A DNA stretch of 24,458 nt, taken from NCBI GenBank assembly GCA_002431285.1, contig DJEF01000025.1:1-24458 (forward strand). Reading direction: 5' to 3'. The position numbers and the translations under genes were made by a program. Source of the stretch: Ruminococcaceae bacterium UBA5905 (GTDB lineage: Bacteria; Bacillota; Clostridia; Oscillospirales; Acutalibacteraceae). Of the stretch, positions 7,653 through 14,400 are shown in pieces (the first letter of the stretch is position 1; every line of letters starts with the position of its first letter). The notes beneath the pieces were generated by a model, which worked only from the letters and a program-made list of their open reading frames with translations, searched no databases and was not told where the DNA came from.

Positions 7653-8086
7653 CGGTTCGTTTTCGTAAGCTGGATGACCGGGCGGTCACGCCCACCTACG
7701 GCAGCTCGGCGGCGGCCGGTGCCGATCTGTATGCGGTGCTGGACACCCCCCTCACCCTGAATGCCGGGGAGACGGCGCTGGTGCATACCGGGCTGGCGGT
7801 GGAGATCCCGGATGGATATGTGGGACTGGTCTGCGCCCGCAGCGGGCTGGCCACCAAGCGGGGGCTGGCCCCGGCCAATAAGGTGGGGGTTATCGACGCC
7901 GATTATCGGGGTGAGCTGATGGTGGCGCTGCACAATCACAGCGGCGCACATCAGACCGTCAATGGAGGCGAGCGGATTGCGCAGCTTCTGATTCTGCCGT
8001 ATCTGACGGCGGAATTCACCGAGGTGGAGGAGCTGTCCGATACCGTGCGCGGCGGCGGCGGCTTCGGCTCCACGGGCACCAACTGA
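7649..8086 (+). CDS. dut: dUTP diphosphatase (dUTPase)
   Basis: This is a 145-residue trimeric-type dUTPase with all five motifs: AGADLYA (23-29), ARSGLA (63-68), GVIDADYRGE (80-89, catalytic Asp83 and uracil-stacking Tyr86), GERIAQLLI (107-115) and the C-terminal GGFGSTG. It hydrolyses dUTP to dUMP and pyrophosphate, keeping uracil out of DNA and feeding dTMP synthesis. The ATG at 7649 overlaps the nrdG stop (ATGA), a better start than the in-frame GTG/TTG-type starts inside nrdG. Co-transcription with nrdG links dNTP production and dUTP clean-up. Confidence 0.95.
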   Translation: MTVRFRKLDDRAVTPTYGSSAAAGADLYAVLDTPLTLNAGETALVHTGLAVEIPDGYVGLVCARSGLATKRGLAPANKVGVIDADYRGELMVALHNHSGAHQTVNGGERIAQLLILPYLTAEFTEVEELSDTVRGGGGFGSTGTN

Positions 8087-8114
8087 GTGATGTACAGACA
8101 GTGACGCCGGAACA

Positions 8115-8201
8115 CCGCCGTTTCATCGGCGAGACGGCGTGACCGGCGGGTTTGTGGCCCGCCGCGCCGCGGAAGTGCGCCGCTCGCCGATGAAACGGCG
8201 G
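8115..8201. repeat. 87-bp inverted-repeat element between dut and rex
   Basis: Perfect 19-bp arms, CCGCCGTTTCATCGGCGAG (8115-8133) and its reverse complement (8183-8201), flank 49 nt. The stem can extend by CGGCG/CGCCG across a single-base bulge. Inside is a second hairpin, GGCGGG-N7-CCCGCC (8145-8163). No T-run follows, so it is not a classical terminator. No other copy was noticed in the window. It could be a REP/MITE-like element, an mRNA-stabilising structure or an rex leader RNA. Confidence 0.75.
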
Positions 8202-8295
8202 CCCGATGCGGGGAAATGGGTCGTTTCGCGCACGGTCGGATGCGGATCGCTGTGTCGATACCGGCGCATAATACGAAAGCATGAGGTGAAGGCAT

Positions 8296-8934
8296 ATGGC
8301 AAAGGATGCCTATATTTCCATGCCGGTGATCCGGAGACTGCCCCGGTATTACCGCTTTCTGTACGATCTGAAGGAGAACGGCGTGACCCGTATCTCCTCC
8401 CGGGAGCTGTCCCGGCTCATGGGGCTGACTGCCTCCCAGATCCGGCAGGATTTCAATTGCTTCGGCGGATTCGGTCAGCAGGGATATGGTTATGTGGTGG
8501 ATGTGCTGTATCATGAGATCGGCCGCATTCTGGGGATGGATCGGCTCACCGACGCCATTCTGCTGGGAGTGGGCAATCTGGGCAAGGCCATAGTCAAGCA
8601 CATGGACTTCACCACCCGGGGGTTCCGGCTGGTGGGGCTGTTCGACGATGCACCGCCCCTGGCGGGCAAGCTGCTGGGCACCCAGCCCATCCGCCCGACG
8701 GAGGAGCTGGAGGAATTCTGCCGCCAGCACCAGCCGCAGATGGCGATTCTGTGCATCCCCAAGGAGGCTGCGCCGCCGCTGGTGGAACGGCTGCTTGACT
8801 GCGGGGTGCGGGGGTTCTGGAATTTTTCCCACTACGATATTGCGTTCCATCATCCGCAGGCCATTGTGGAAAATGTGCATCTGGGGGACAGTCTGATGAC
8901 GCTCTCCTACGAAATGACTGCCTCCGAGCCGTGA
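8296..8934 (+). CDS. rex: Redox-sensing transcriptional repressor Rex
   Basis: This 212-residue protein has an N-terminal winged helix (MPVIRRLPRYYRFL, then SRELSRLMGLTASQIRQDF) and a Rossmann domain starting LLGVGNLGKAIV (GxGxxG near 91-96). The segment DFNCFGGFGQQGYGY between them is typical of Rex. Rex homodimers sense the NADH/NAD+ ratio and repress fermentation and respiration genes when NADH is low. The ATG at 8296 has GAGGTGA 6 nt upstream. No clear TTGTGA/TCACAA operator was found in the 209-nt upstream gap, so autoregulation is not evident. That gap holds the 87-bp inverted repeat. Confidence 0.95.
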   Translation: MAKDAYISMPVIRRLPRYYRFLYDLKENGVTRISSRELSRLMGLTASQIRQDFNCFGGFGQQGYGYVVDVLYHEIGRILGMDRLTDAILLGVGNLGKAIVKHMDFTTRGFRLVGLFDDAPPLAGKLLGTQPIRPTEELEEFCRQHQPQMAILCIPKEAAPPLVERLLDCGVRGFWNFSHYDIAFHHPQAIVENVHLGDSLMTLSYEMTASEP

Positions 8935-8995
8935 GGTGCGATCGGCGTGTATAGTTTCTCCCCGTTCGGTGCACACTACCGATGAGGTGATGGTC

Positions 8996-9241
8996 ATGGC
9001 AACGAAAAAGTCTGCGCCCGGTATGCCGGATGACAGCACTCCCTCCGCCGATCCGGTGCAGGGGGAACCGCTGGATGTGTGGGATATGGTGAATAAATAC
9101 GGCCGCTGCGAGGTGCAGGATACCACCGATACGGACAATGTGTTTCCGCTGATCGGTCCGCTGGGCTCCGGGTGCGTCGGCATTCCTTTCCCTGCCGATC
9201 CGGTGCAGCCGGACGGAGACAAGGCATCCGAGAAAAAATAA
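8996..9241 (+). CDS. Small acidic protein of unknown function downstream of rex
   Basis: Starting at the ATG at 8996, with GAGGTGA 5 nt before it, gives 81 residues. A longer frame from 8936 lacks a ribosome binding site. The core DVWDMVNKYGRCEVQDTTDTDNVFPLIG is flanked by Pro/Ser/Asp-rich ends, the last being KASEKK. It has no membrane span or signal peptide. The core reminds me of short hypothetical proteins of Clostridia with a DLVNKYGTYNIQPT-like segment; that is memory, not a search. It lies 61 nt after rex and ends at a strong terminator, so it is probably co-transcribed with rex. Confidence 0.65.
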   Translation: MATKKSAPGMPDDSTPSADPVQGEPLDVWDMVNKYGRCEVQDTTDTDNVFPLIGPLGSGCVGIPFPADPVQPDGDKASEKK

Positions 9242-9291
9242 AAATACAGCGAGGCGAAAATGGCATATTTTCGCCTCGCTGTATTTTTGCT
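9241..9291. terminator. Strong bidirectional terminator
   Basis: A perfect 21-bp stem (9241-9261 with 9267-9287) has a 5-nt loop. T-tracts follow on both strands (GTATTTTT on plus, GTATTTTTATTTTTT on minus). It lies directly at the end of the small gene after rex and downstream of the convergent 58-aa gene at 9346-9522, so it can serve both. Confidence 0.93.
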
Positions 9292-9345
9292 CGTCTTTGT
9301 GTCGGTTGCAATCCCGACCATGTACCATAAGTGACGCCGTACCGC

Positions 9346-9522
9346 TCAAAAATCCGTCTCAAACCGGGAGCTGCGGAGGCTGAGCCGTTCGCCGGCCGCC
9401 CGGCACAGCCGGACAAGCCGGCGCTCCAGACGGAAGATCACGCATAGTCCGGCGGCTGCGAGGGCGATCATCCCTACCAGAAGCCAAAAGGTTTGCCAAC
9501 CGTTTTTCTCATGCTGCTGCAT
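9346..9522 (-). CDS. 58-residue single-span membrane protein of unknown function
   Basis: The frame runs from the ATG at 9522 to the TGA at 9346. A purine-rich AAAGGATGAG segment is placed correctly upstream on the minus strand. The N-terminus MQQHEKNGWQ is followed by a hydrophobic helix, TFWLLVGMIALAAAGLCVIF (11-30). An Arg-rich cytoplasmic tail (RLERRLVRLCRAAGERLSL...) ends ETDF. The charge pattern predicts N-out/C-in topology. It is divergent from the FtsX-type ABC transporter and ends close to the bidirectional terminator. I recognise no family; a small regulator or accessory of the neighbouring transporter is only a guess. Confidence 0.6.
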   Translation of the reverse strand: MQQHEKNGWQTFWLLVGMIALAAAGLCVIFRLERRLVRLCRAAGERLSLRSSRFETDF

Positions 9523-9722
9523 ATCTGCTCATCCTTTCCTTAGACAGAGTGATCCGGATACGATCCCTTTTTCGGGTTTAAGCGCGTGGATCGGCTATAC
9601 TGTTCGCCGCCCGTTTGGCAGCGGCCGGGTTTTATTGTTGCCTGCCCGGCCCTTTGCTTTCATTATACGAATCTTGTCGGAGCCTGTCAATGGGTTCCGG
9701 CAGAAAATTTCAGCCGGAAAAT

Positions 9723-9767
9723 TCGTTAAAAGTCGTTAATACGGAGTTCACAACCCCTTGCTACAAT
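9723..9767 (+). promoter_or_regulatory. Candidate regulated promoter of the FtsX-type ABC transporter
   Basis: Two direct TCGTTAA repeats (9723-9729, 9733-9739), exactly 10 nt apart, precede a -10-like TACAAT (9762-9767) that has no good -35. Direct repeats one helical turn apart near the -35 position are typical for OmpR-class response regulators. The rest of the 285-nt gap (9523-9807) holds a weak hairpin (GGCCGGG/CCCGGCC, 9623-9651) and no further gene that I can support. Confidence 0.45.
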
Positions 9768-9807
9768 ACCTTAGTCTTAGAAAATTATGGGTCGGGAGAG
9801 AATGTCT

Positions 9808-12800
9808 ATGCTGCAACTCAAAGAGATCGTCAAGACCTACGCGGCGGGGGAGAATGCCGTTACCGCTCTGCGGGGGGTGTCGTTGGATTTCCGGCACAAC
9901 GAGTTTGTGTCGATCCTGGGTCCCTCCGGCTGCGGAAAGACCACCTTGCTGAACATCGTCGGCGGGCTCGACCGCTATTCCAGCGGCGATCTGATCATCA
10001 ACGGGAAATCCACCCGTGCTTTCGGCAGCCGGGATTGGGATACCTACCGCAATCACACCATCGGGTTTGTGTTCCAAAGCTACAATCTGATCCCGCACCA
10101 GACGGTGCTGCAAAATGTGGAGCTGGCCCTGACTCTCTCCGGCGTTCCCAAGGGCGAGCGCCGCCGCCGCGCCAAAAAAGCGCTGGAACAGGTGGGGCTG
10201 GGGAATCAGCTGCGCAAAAAGCCCGGGGAGATGTCCGGCGGACAGATGCAGCGGGTGGCCATTGCCCGGGCGCTGGTCAACAATCCGGATATCATTCTGG
10301 CGGACGAGCCTACCGGTGCGCTGGATACCGAGACCAGCGTGCAGGTGATGGAGCTGCTCAAGGAGGTGGCGCAGGATCGGCTGGTGGTGATGGTCACCCA
10401 CAATCCGGAGCTGGCGGAACGGTATTCCACCCGCATCATCCGGATGCTGGACGGACAGGTCACCGGGGACACCGCCCCCCTGACCGCGGCGGAGCTGGCG
10501 GAGGAAACCAGAATTCAGGAAGAAAAGGCGGCGGCGGAGCGGCAGAAGAAGCGCCCCTCCATGTCCCCCTTTACCGCGTTTGGGCTGTCGCTGAAAAACC
10601 TCTTCACCAAAAAGGGGCGCACCATGCTCACCAGCTTTGCGGGCAGCATCGGCATCATCGGCATCGCCCTCATCTATGCGGTGTCTCAGGGCACCACCAC
10701 CTATATTGAAACGGTGCAGGAGGATACGCTGGCCTCATACCCTCTCACATTGGAGGCCACCCATGTGGATGTCAGCACCCTGCTCAAGACCTTTATGGGC
10801 ACCGCCCAATCCTCCGGCGACCACGAGAACGATGCGGTGTATCAGAAGAATGTGGTCTACGATATGGTGAATTCCCTCAATAATCTGGAGGCGGATGAAA
10901 ACGATCTGAAATCCTTCAAGACTTATCTGGAGCAGCGGCGCGGGGATGCGGAGGATACCTCCGGTCTGCGGGAGGCGGTGTCCGGCGTGCAGTACAGCTA
11001 CGACACCGATCTGCTGATCTACACCAAGAGCGTGGACGGCACGGTGATGGAATCCGATGCCACCCAGCTGATGCAGCAGCTCATAGCGGAATATATGGGC
11101 AGCAGTATGGCGGCGATGATGGATCCCAGCGCCTCCTCCGGCGGCTCTCTGTCTCAGATGTTCTCCTCCTCCGCCATGCAGCGCTCCGGCACCTTTCAGG
11201 AGATGCTGCCGGGGGATGACGGGGCGCTCATCAGCCCTCTGCTGAAAAAGCAATACGATGTGGTTTACGGCGACTGGCCGACGAAATATAACGAGATCGT
11301 GCTGGTGCTGGACGAGAATAACGAGCTGGGGGATATCACCCTCTATGCTCTGGGGCTGAAATCCAAGGAGGAGATCGACGCGCTGATGAGCGCGGCGGTG
11401 AACAAGACCGAGGTGGCCACGACCCAGCAAAGCTGGTCCTATGCGGAGATTTGCGATCGGGAATACCACACGGTTCTTCCGGCGGAGTGCTATGTGAAGG
11501 ATGAAAAGACCGGCCTGTATACCGATCTGCGGGATACCGATGCGGGTGTCAAATATCTCTATGACAACGGCATTCCGCTGAAGGTGTGCGGCATCATCCG
11601 CCCCAACAAGGATGCGGTGTCCGCCATGCTCACCGGTTCCATCGGCTATACCGGCGAGCTGACTAAGGAGATCATCCGCCGCTCGGAGGATTCTGCCGCT
11701 GTGCAGGCGCAGAAAGCCGACACCGACACCGATATTTTCACCGGTCTGCCCTTTAAGGCTGCCGGCGACCTGACCGACGGAGAAAAACAGGCGGCTTTCA
11801 AGAGCATTGTCGCTGCTCAGGACGAGGCGGGCAAGGCGCAGACCTACACCGGTATCCTGTCTCTGCCCTCCGATGAGCAGCTGAAAGCCTCCGTGGATCA
11901 GATCATGGCCACCATGACCCGGGAGACGATGGAGGCCACCCTCACCGATGCCATGACCCGGCAGATGGGCATGAGCGAGGCCACTGTGGCCGGGTATCTG
12001 TCCGGCATGAGCGATGAGGAGCTGACCGGGGCTTTCCGGCAGCAGGTGGAGCAGCAGGTCACGGCCCAGTATGCCCAGGCCGCGGCCGCTCGGCTGACGG
12101 GACTGAGCGATGCCCAGCGGGCGGCGGCGCTGACCGCGGCGCTGGACGGTTATACCCCGGAGCAGTGTGCGGTCTACTACGATAAGGTGCTGGAATTCTC
12201 CGATGCCACCTATGACGAGAATCTGCAAAAGCTGGGGAGTCTGGATCTGGACAAGCCCGCCGCCATCAATCTGTATACCGCCACTTTCGCAGGCAAGGAT
12301 GTGATCGAGGACGCCATCGCCGCCTATAACGAGACGGTGGACGATCTATCCAAGATCCGATATACCGACTATGTGGGTCTGATGATGTCCTCCGTCACCA
12401 CCATCATCAACGCCATCACCTATGTGCTGATCGGCTTTGTGGCGATCTCGTTGATTGTTTCCTCCATCATGATCGGGGTGATCACCCTCATCTCGGTGCA
12501 GGAGCGCACCAAGGAGATCGGCATTCTGCGGGCCATCGGCGCCTCCAAGCGGGATGTGTCCGGGATGTTCAACGCCGAGACGGTGATCATCGGTTTTACC
12601 TCCGGGCTGCTGGGGGTGCTGGTCACCTATCTGCTGTGTATTCCCATCAATCTGCTGGTGCATCATCTCACCGGCATCCAGAATTTGAGCGCGTATCTGC
12701 CGTTGCCCACGGCGCTGATCCTCGTCGGTATCAGCATCCTGCTGACGCTGATCTCCGGCATCATCCCCTCCCGCTCGGCGGCGAAGAAAGACCCGGTGGT

Positions 12801-12819
12801 GGCGCTGCGGACGGAATAA
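9808..12819 (+). CDS. MacB/FtsX-type ABC transporter, fused ATPase and permease
   Basis: The ATG at 9808 has GGGAGAG 7 nt upstream; in-frame ATGs at 9787 and 9802 are less well placed. The result is 1003 residues. The N-terminal LolD/MacB-like ATPase has Walker A GPSGCGKTT (about 38-46), signature SGGQMQRVAIARAL and Walker B ILADEPTGALD. A first membrane helix follows GRTMLTSFAGSIGIIG (about 270-300). Next is a very large outer region of about 550 residues, its later part Ala/Met/Gln-rich and probably helical. Three C-terminal FtsX helices include SVQERTKEIGILRAIGASKRD and end PSRSAAKKDPVVALRTE. Such mechanotransmission transporters move or sense peptides and lipoproteins in monoderms. No two-component genes or separate partner are adjacent. 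Confidence 0.9.
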   Translation: MLQLKEIVKTYAAGENAVTALRGVSLDFRHNEFVSILGPSGCGKTTLLNIVGGLDRYSSGDLIINGKSTRAFGSRDWDTYRNHTIGFVFQSYNLIPHQTVLQNVELALTLSGVPKGERRRRAKKALEQVGLGNQLRKKPGEMSGGQMQRVAIARALVNNPDIILADEPTGALDTETSVQVMELLKEVAQDRLVVMVTHNPELAERYSTRIIRMLDGQVTGDTAPLTAAELAEETRIQEEKAAAERQKKRPSMSPFTAFGLSLKNLFTKKGRTMLTSFAGSIGIIGIALIYAVSQGTTTYIETVQEDTLASYPLTLEATHVDVSTLLKTFMGTAQSSGDHENDAVYQKNVVYDMVNSLNNLEADENDLKSFKTYLEQRRGDAEDTSGLREAVSGVQYSYDTDLLIYTKSVDGTVMESDATQLMQQLIAEYMGSSMAAMMDPSASSGGSLSQMFSSSAMQRSGTFQEMLPGDDGALISPLLKKQYDVVYGDWPTKYNEIVLVLDENNELGDITLYALGLKSKEEIDALMSAAVNKTEVATTQQSWSYAEICDREYHTVLPAECYVKDEKTGLYTDLRDTDAGVKYLYDNGIPLKVCGIIRPNKDAVSAMLTGSIGYTGELTKEIIRRSEDSAAVQAQKADTDTDIFTGLPFKAAGDLTDGEKQAAFKSIVAAQDEAGKAQTYTGILSLPSDEQLKASVDQIMATMTRETMEATLTDAMTRQMGMSEATVAGYLSGMSDEELTGAFRQQVEQQVTAQYAQAAAARLTGLSDAQRAAALTAALDGYTPEQCAVYYDKVLEFSDATYDENLQKLGSLDLDKPAAINLYTATFAGKDVIEDAIAAYNETVDDLSKIRYTDYVGLMMSSVTTIINAITYVLIGFVAISLIVSSIMIGVITLISVQERTKEIGILRAIGASKRDVSGMFNAETVIIGFTSGLLGVLVTYLLCIPINLLVHHLTGIQNLSAYLPLPTALILVGISILLTLISGIIPSRSAAKKDPVVALRTE

Positions 12820-12927
12820 CGGGAGCTCCGGCGCACCCGGAGTTTAACCTCTCCAAGCCTTTACCGTGATTCCTCGCGCCCATTCTCCGGTGGCGGTGCG
12901 GCAGACTTTGCCGTACAAATGCAAAAC

Positions 12928-12970
12928 CCGCCCGACTGTATCGGAACGATACAGCCGGGCGGTCTCTTTT
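12928..12970. terminator. Bidirectional terminator between convergent ABC and MATE genes
   Basis: A 15-bp stem (12928-12942 with 12948-12962, one G-T pair) has the 5-nt loop GGAAC. TCTCTTTT follows on plus and GGGTTTTG on minus. It ends just before the MATE stop codon. Confidence 0.88.
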
Positions 12971-12980
12971 CCTTAGAAAA

Positions 12981-14327
12981 TCAATCCCGTGCGGCGCAGA
13001 AACCATCGCTTTCCCGGACACCGGGATGCCGCAGAAACTGCCGGTAAAAAGCAAAACCAACCACCGAAGTCAGCACCTCCGTGCATATAAAGGTCAGCCA
13101 GAACCGTTCCAGACCCAATCGGGAAAACAGATACCCCAGCGGCACAAACAGCACCACCGTGCGGATCACCGTCAGCAGGGAACTTTTCAGCGCCTGTCCC
13201 ACCGCCTGGAAGAATACCGGAAACAGCAGCGATGTCACCATCGGCAGAAAGCTGGGGCCGATCCAGCGGAAACCGTAGGTGCCGATGCGGATTACCTCCG
13301 GGTCGGCGGTGAATACCCGCAGCATGGGGGCGGGCAACAGCTCAAAGCACAGGGTTCCCACCGCCATCAGGGCCGCGCCGAACAGCAGGGATACCGCCAG
13401 CGTCTGCCGCACCCGATCCAGCTGCCGGGCGGCGTAGTTATAGCTGAGGATCGGCACAATGCAGGTTTGCAGCGCTCCCAGCGGAATGAAGAAGAAGGTC
13501 TGCCATTTATAGTACAGTCCCAGCGCCGTCACCGCCTGATCGGAGAACCCGGACAGGATCAGATTCAGCCCCAGAATATAAAAGGTGTACGCCAGCTGCA
13601 TGAGGATATTGGGCGTGCCCAGCCGATAAATGAGTTTCAGGTACCCCGGATATTCCCGGCGGGCGGGGGAGCGGCGATAGCCCCGGGGCAGCACAATGAC
13701 CGCCGCTACGATCTGTCCTGCCACCGTGGCAACGGCCGCCCCGGCAATGCCCATCGCCGGCACGCCCCAGCCGAAAATCAGGATCGGGTCCAGCACAATG
13801 TTGGTGACCGCTCCGGCGATCTGCGCCAGCATGGGAGTTTTCATGTTGCCGTCGGCTTGCAGCACCTTCGTCCAGACGCTTTCGCAAAACAGTCCCACCG
13901 ACGCCACGCACACGATCCGCCCGTAGACGATCACCTCCCGGATCACCTCCGGGGAATCGGAGGACATGGCGGCATAGGCGGGCATCACTCCGTAGCTCAC
14001 CCCGGCAAACACCACCCATAGCGCCAGCGCCAGCGGCAGACCGGTGCCGGCGATCCGCTGTGCCCGTTCGTGGTCGCCGGTGCCGTGGTATCGGGCGATG
14101 GCGGTGTTCAGCCCCACGCCGGTGCCCACGGCCAGGGCAATCATCATCAGCTGCAGCGGATAGACGATGGATAGAGCGGTCAGCCCCGTCTCGGAATACT
14201 TCCCTACGAAAAAGCTGTCCACGATATTATACAGCGCCTGGATCAGCTGCGCCAGCATCACAGGCGGCGCCAGCTGCAGCAAGATCTTACTGATCTTTTC
14301 ACTGCCAAAAAATTCGGATGTCTCCAT
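12981..14327 (-). CDS. MATE-family multidrug/cation efflux protein
   Basis: The preferred start is the ATG at 14327 (METSEFFGSEK), with AGGCGAAAGAG upstream; a GTG at 14342 adds five residues. The 448 residues contain about twelve hydrophobic segments in two similar halves. Typical MATE features are LAPPVMLAQLIQALYNIVDSFFVG at the N-terminus and an internal ADGNMKTPMLAQIAGAVTN segment. The family exports drugs or metabolites in exchange for Na+ or H+; the substrate is not predictable. It lies 73 nt beyond the ABC-F stop on the same strand but shares the GC-rich codon use of the genes to its left. It may therefore not be an original part of the upstream operon. Confidence 0.9.
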   Translation of the reverse strand: METSEFFGSEKISKILLQLAPPVMLAQLIQALYNIVDSFFVGKYSETGLTALSIVYPLQLMMIALAVGTGVGLNTAIARYHGTGDHERAQRIAGTGLPLALALWVVFAGVSYGVMPAYAAMSSDSPEVIREVIVYGRIVCVASVGLFCESVWTKVLQADGNMKTPMLAQIAGAVTNIVLDPILIFGWGVPAMGIAGAAVATVAGQIVAAVIVLPRGYRRSPARREYPGYLKLIYRLGTPNILMQLAYTFYILGLNLILSGFSDQAVTALGLYYKWQTFFFIPLGALQTCIVPILSYNYAARQLDRVRQTLAVSLLFGAALMAVGTLCFELLPAPMLRVFTADPEVIRIGTYGFRWIGPSFLPMVTSLLFPVFFQAVGQALKSSLLTVIRTVVLFVPLGYLFSRLGLERFWLTFICTEVLTSVVGFAFYRQFLRHPGVRESDGFCAARD

Positions 14328-14400
14328 TCTCTTTCGCCTCACATTTGTATTTTTCGTTCCGTTCTTTTCCGTGCTCGCACGCCGGTGAACCCTTGACCGT

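Noticed and set aside
8115..8201. Terminator for the nrdG-dut operon
   Set aside because: The stem is strong but no T-tract follows, and the nested structure is atypical; kept as an inverted-repeat element instead.
8139..8516. 125-aa plus-strand frame covering the inverted repeat and the start of rex
   Set aside because: It overlaps rex in another frame, has no convincing start, and its first part just translates the inverted repeat.
9615..10709. 364-aa open frame on the plus strand overlapping the FtsX-type transporter
   Set aside because: It runs out of frame through the clear ATPase domain and its composition (Gly/Ala/Arg/His) is typical of a shadow frame in GC-rich DNA.
10735..12228. 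497-aa minus-strand frame opposite the transporter's outer domain
   Set aside because: It is antisense to a continuous real gene and has no ribosome binding site or domain; its openness follows from codon bias.
12825..12850. Small hairpin (CTCCGG/CCGGAG) right after the FtsX-type transporter
   Set aside because: The stem is only six pairs and the T-run poor; the 15-bp hairpin at 12928-12962 is the convincing terminator.
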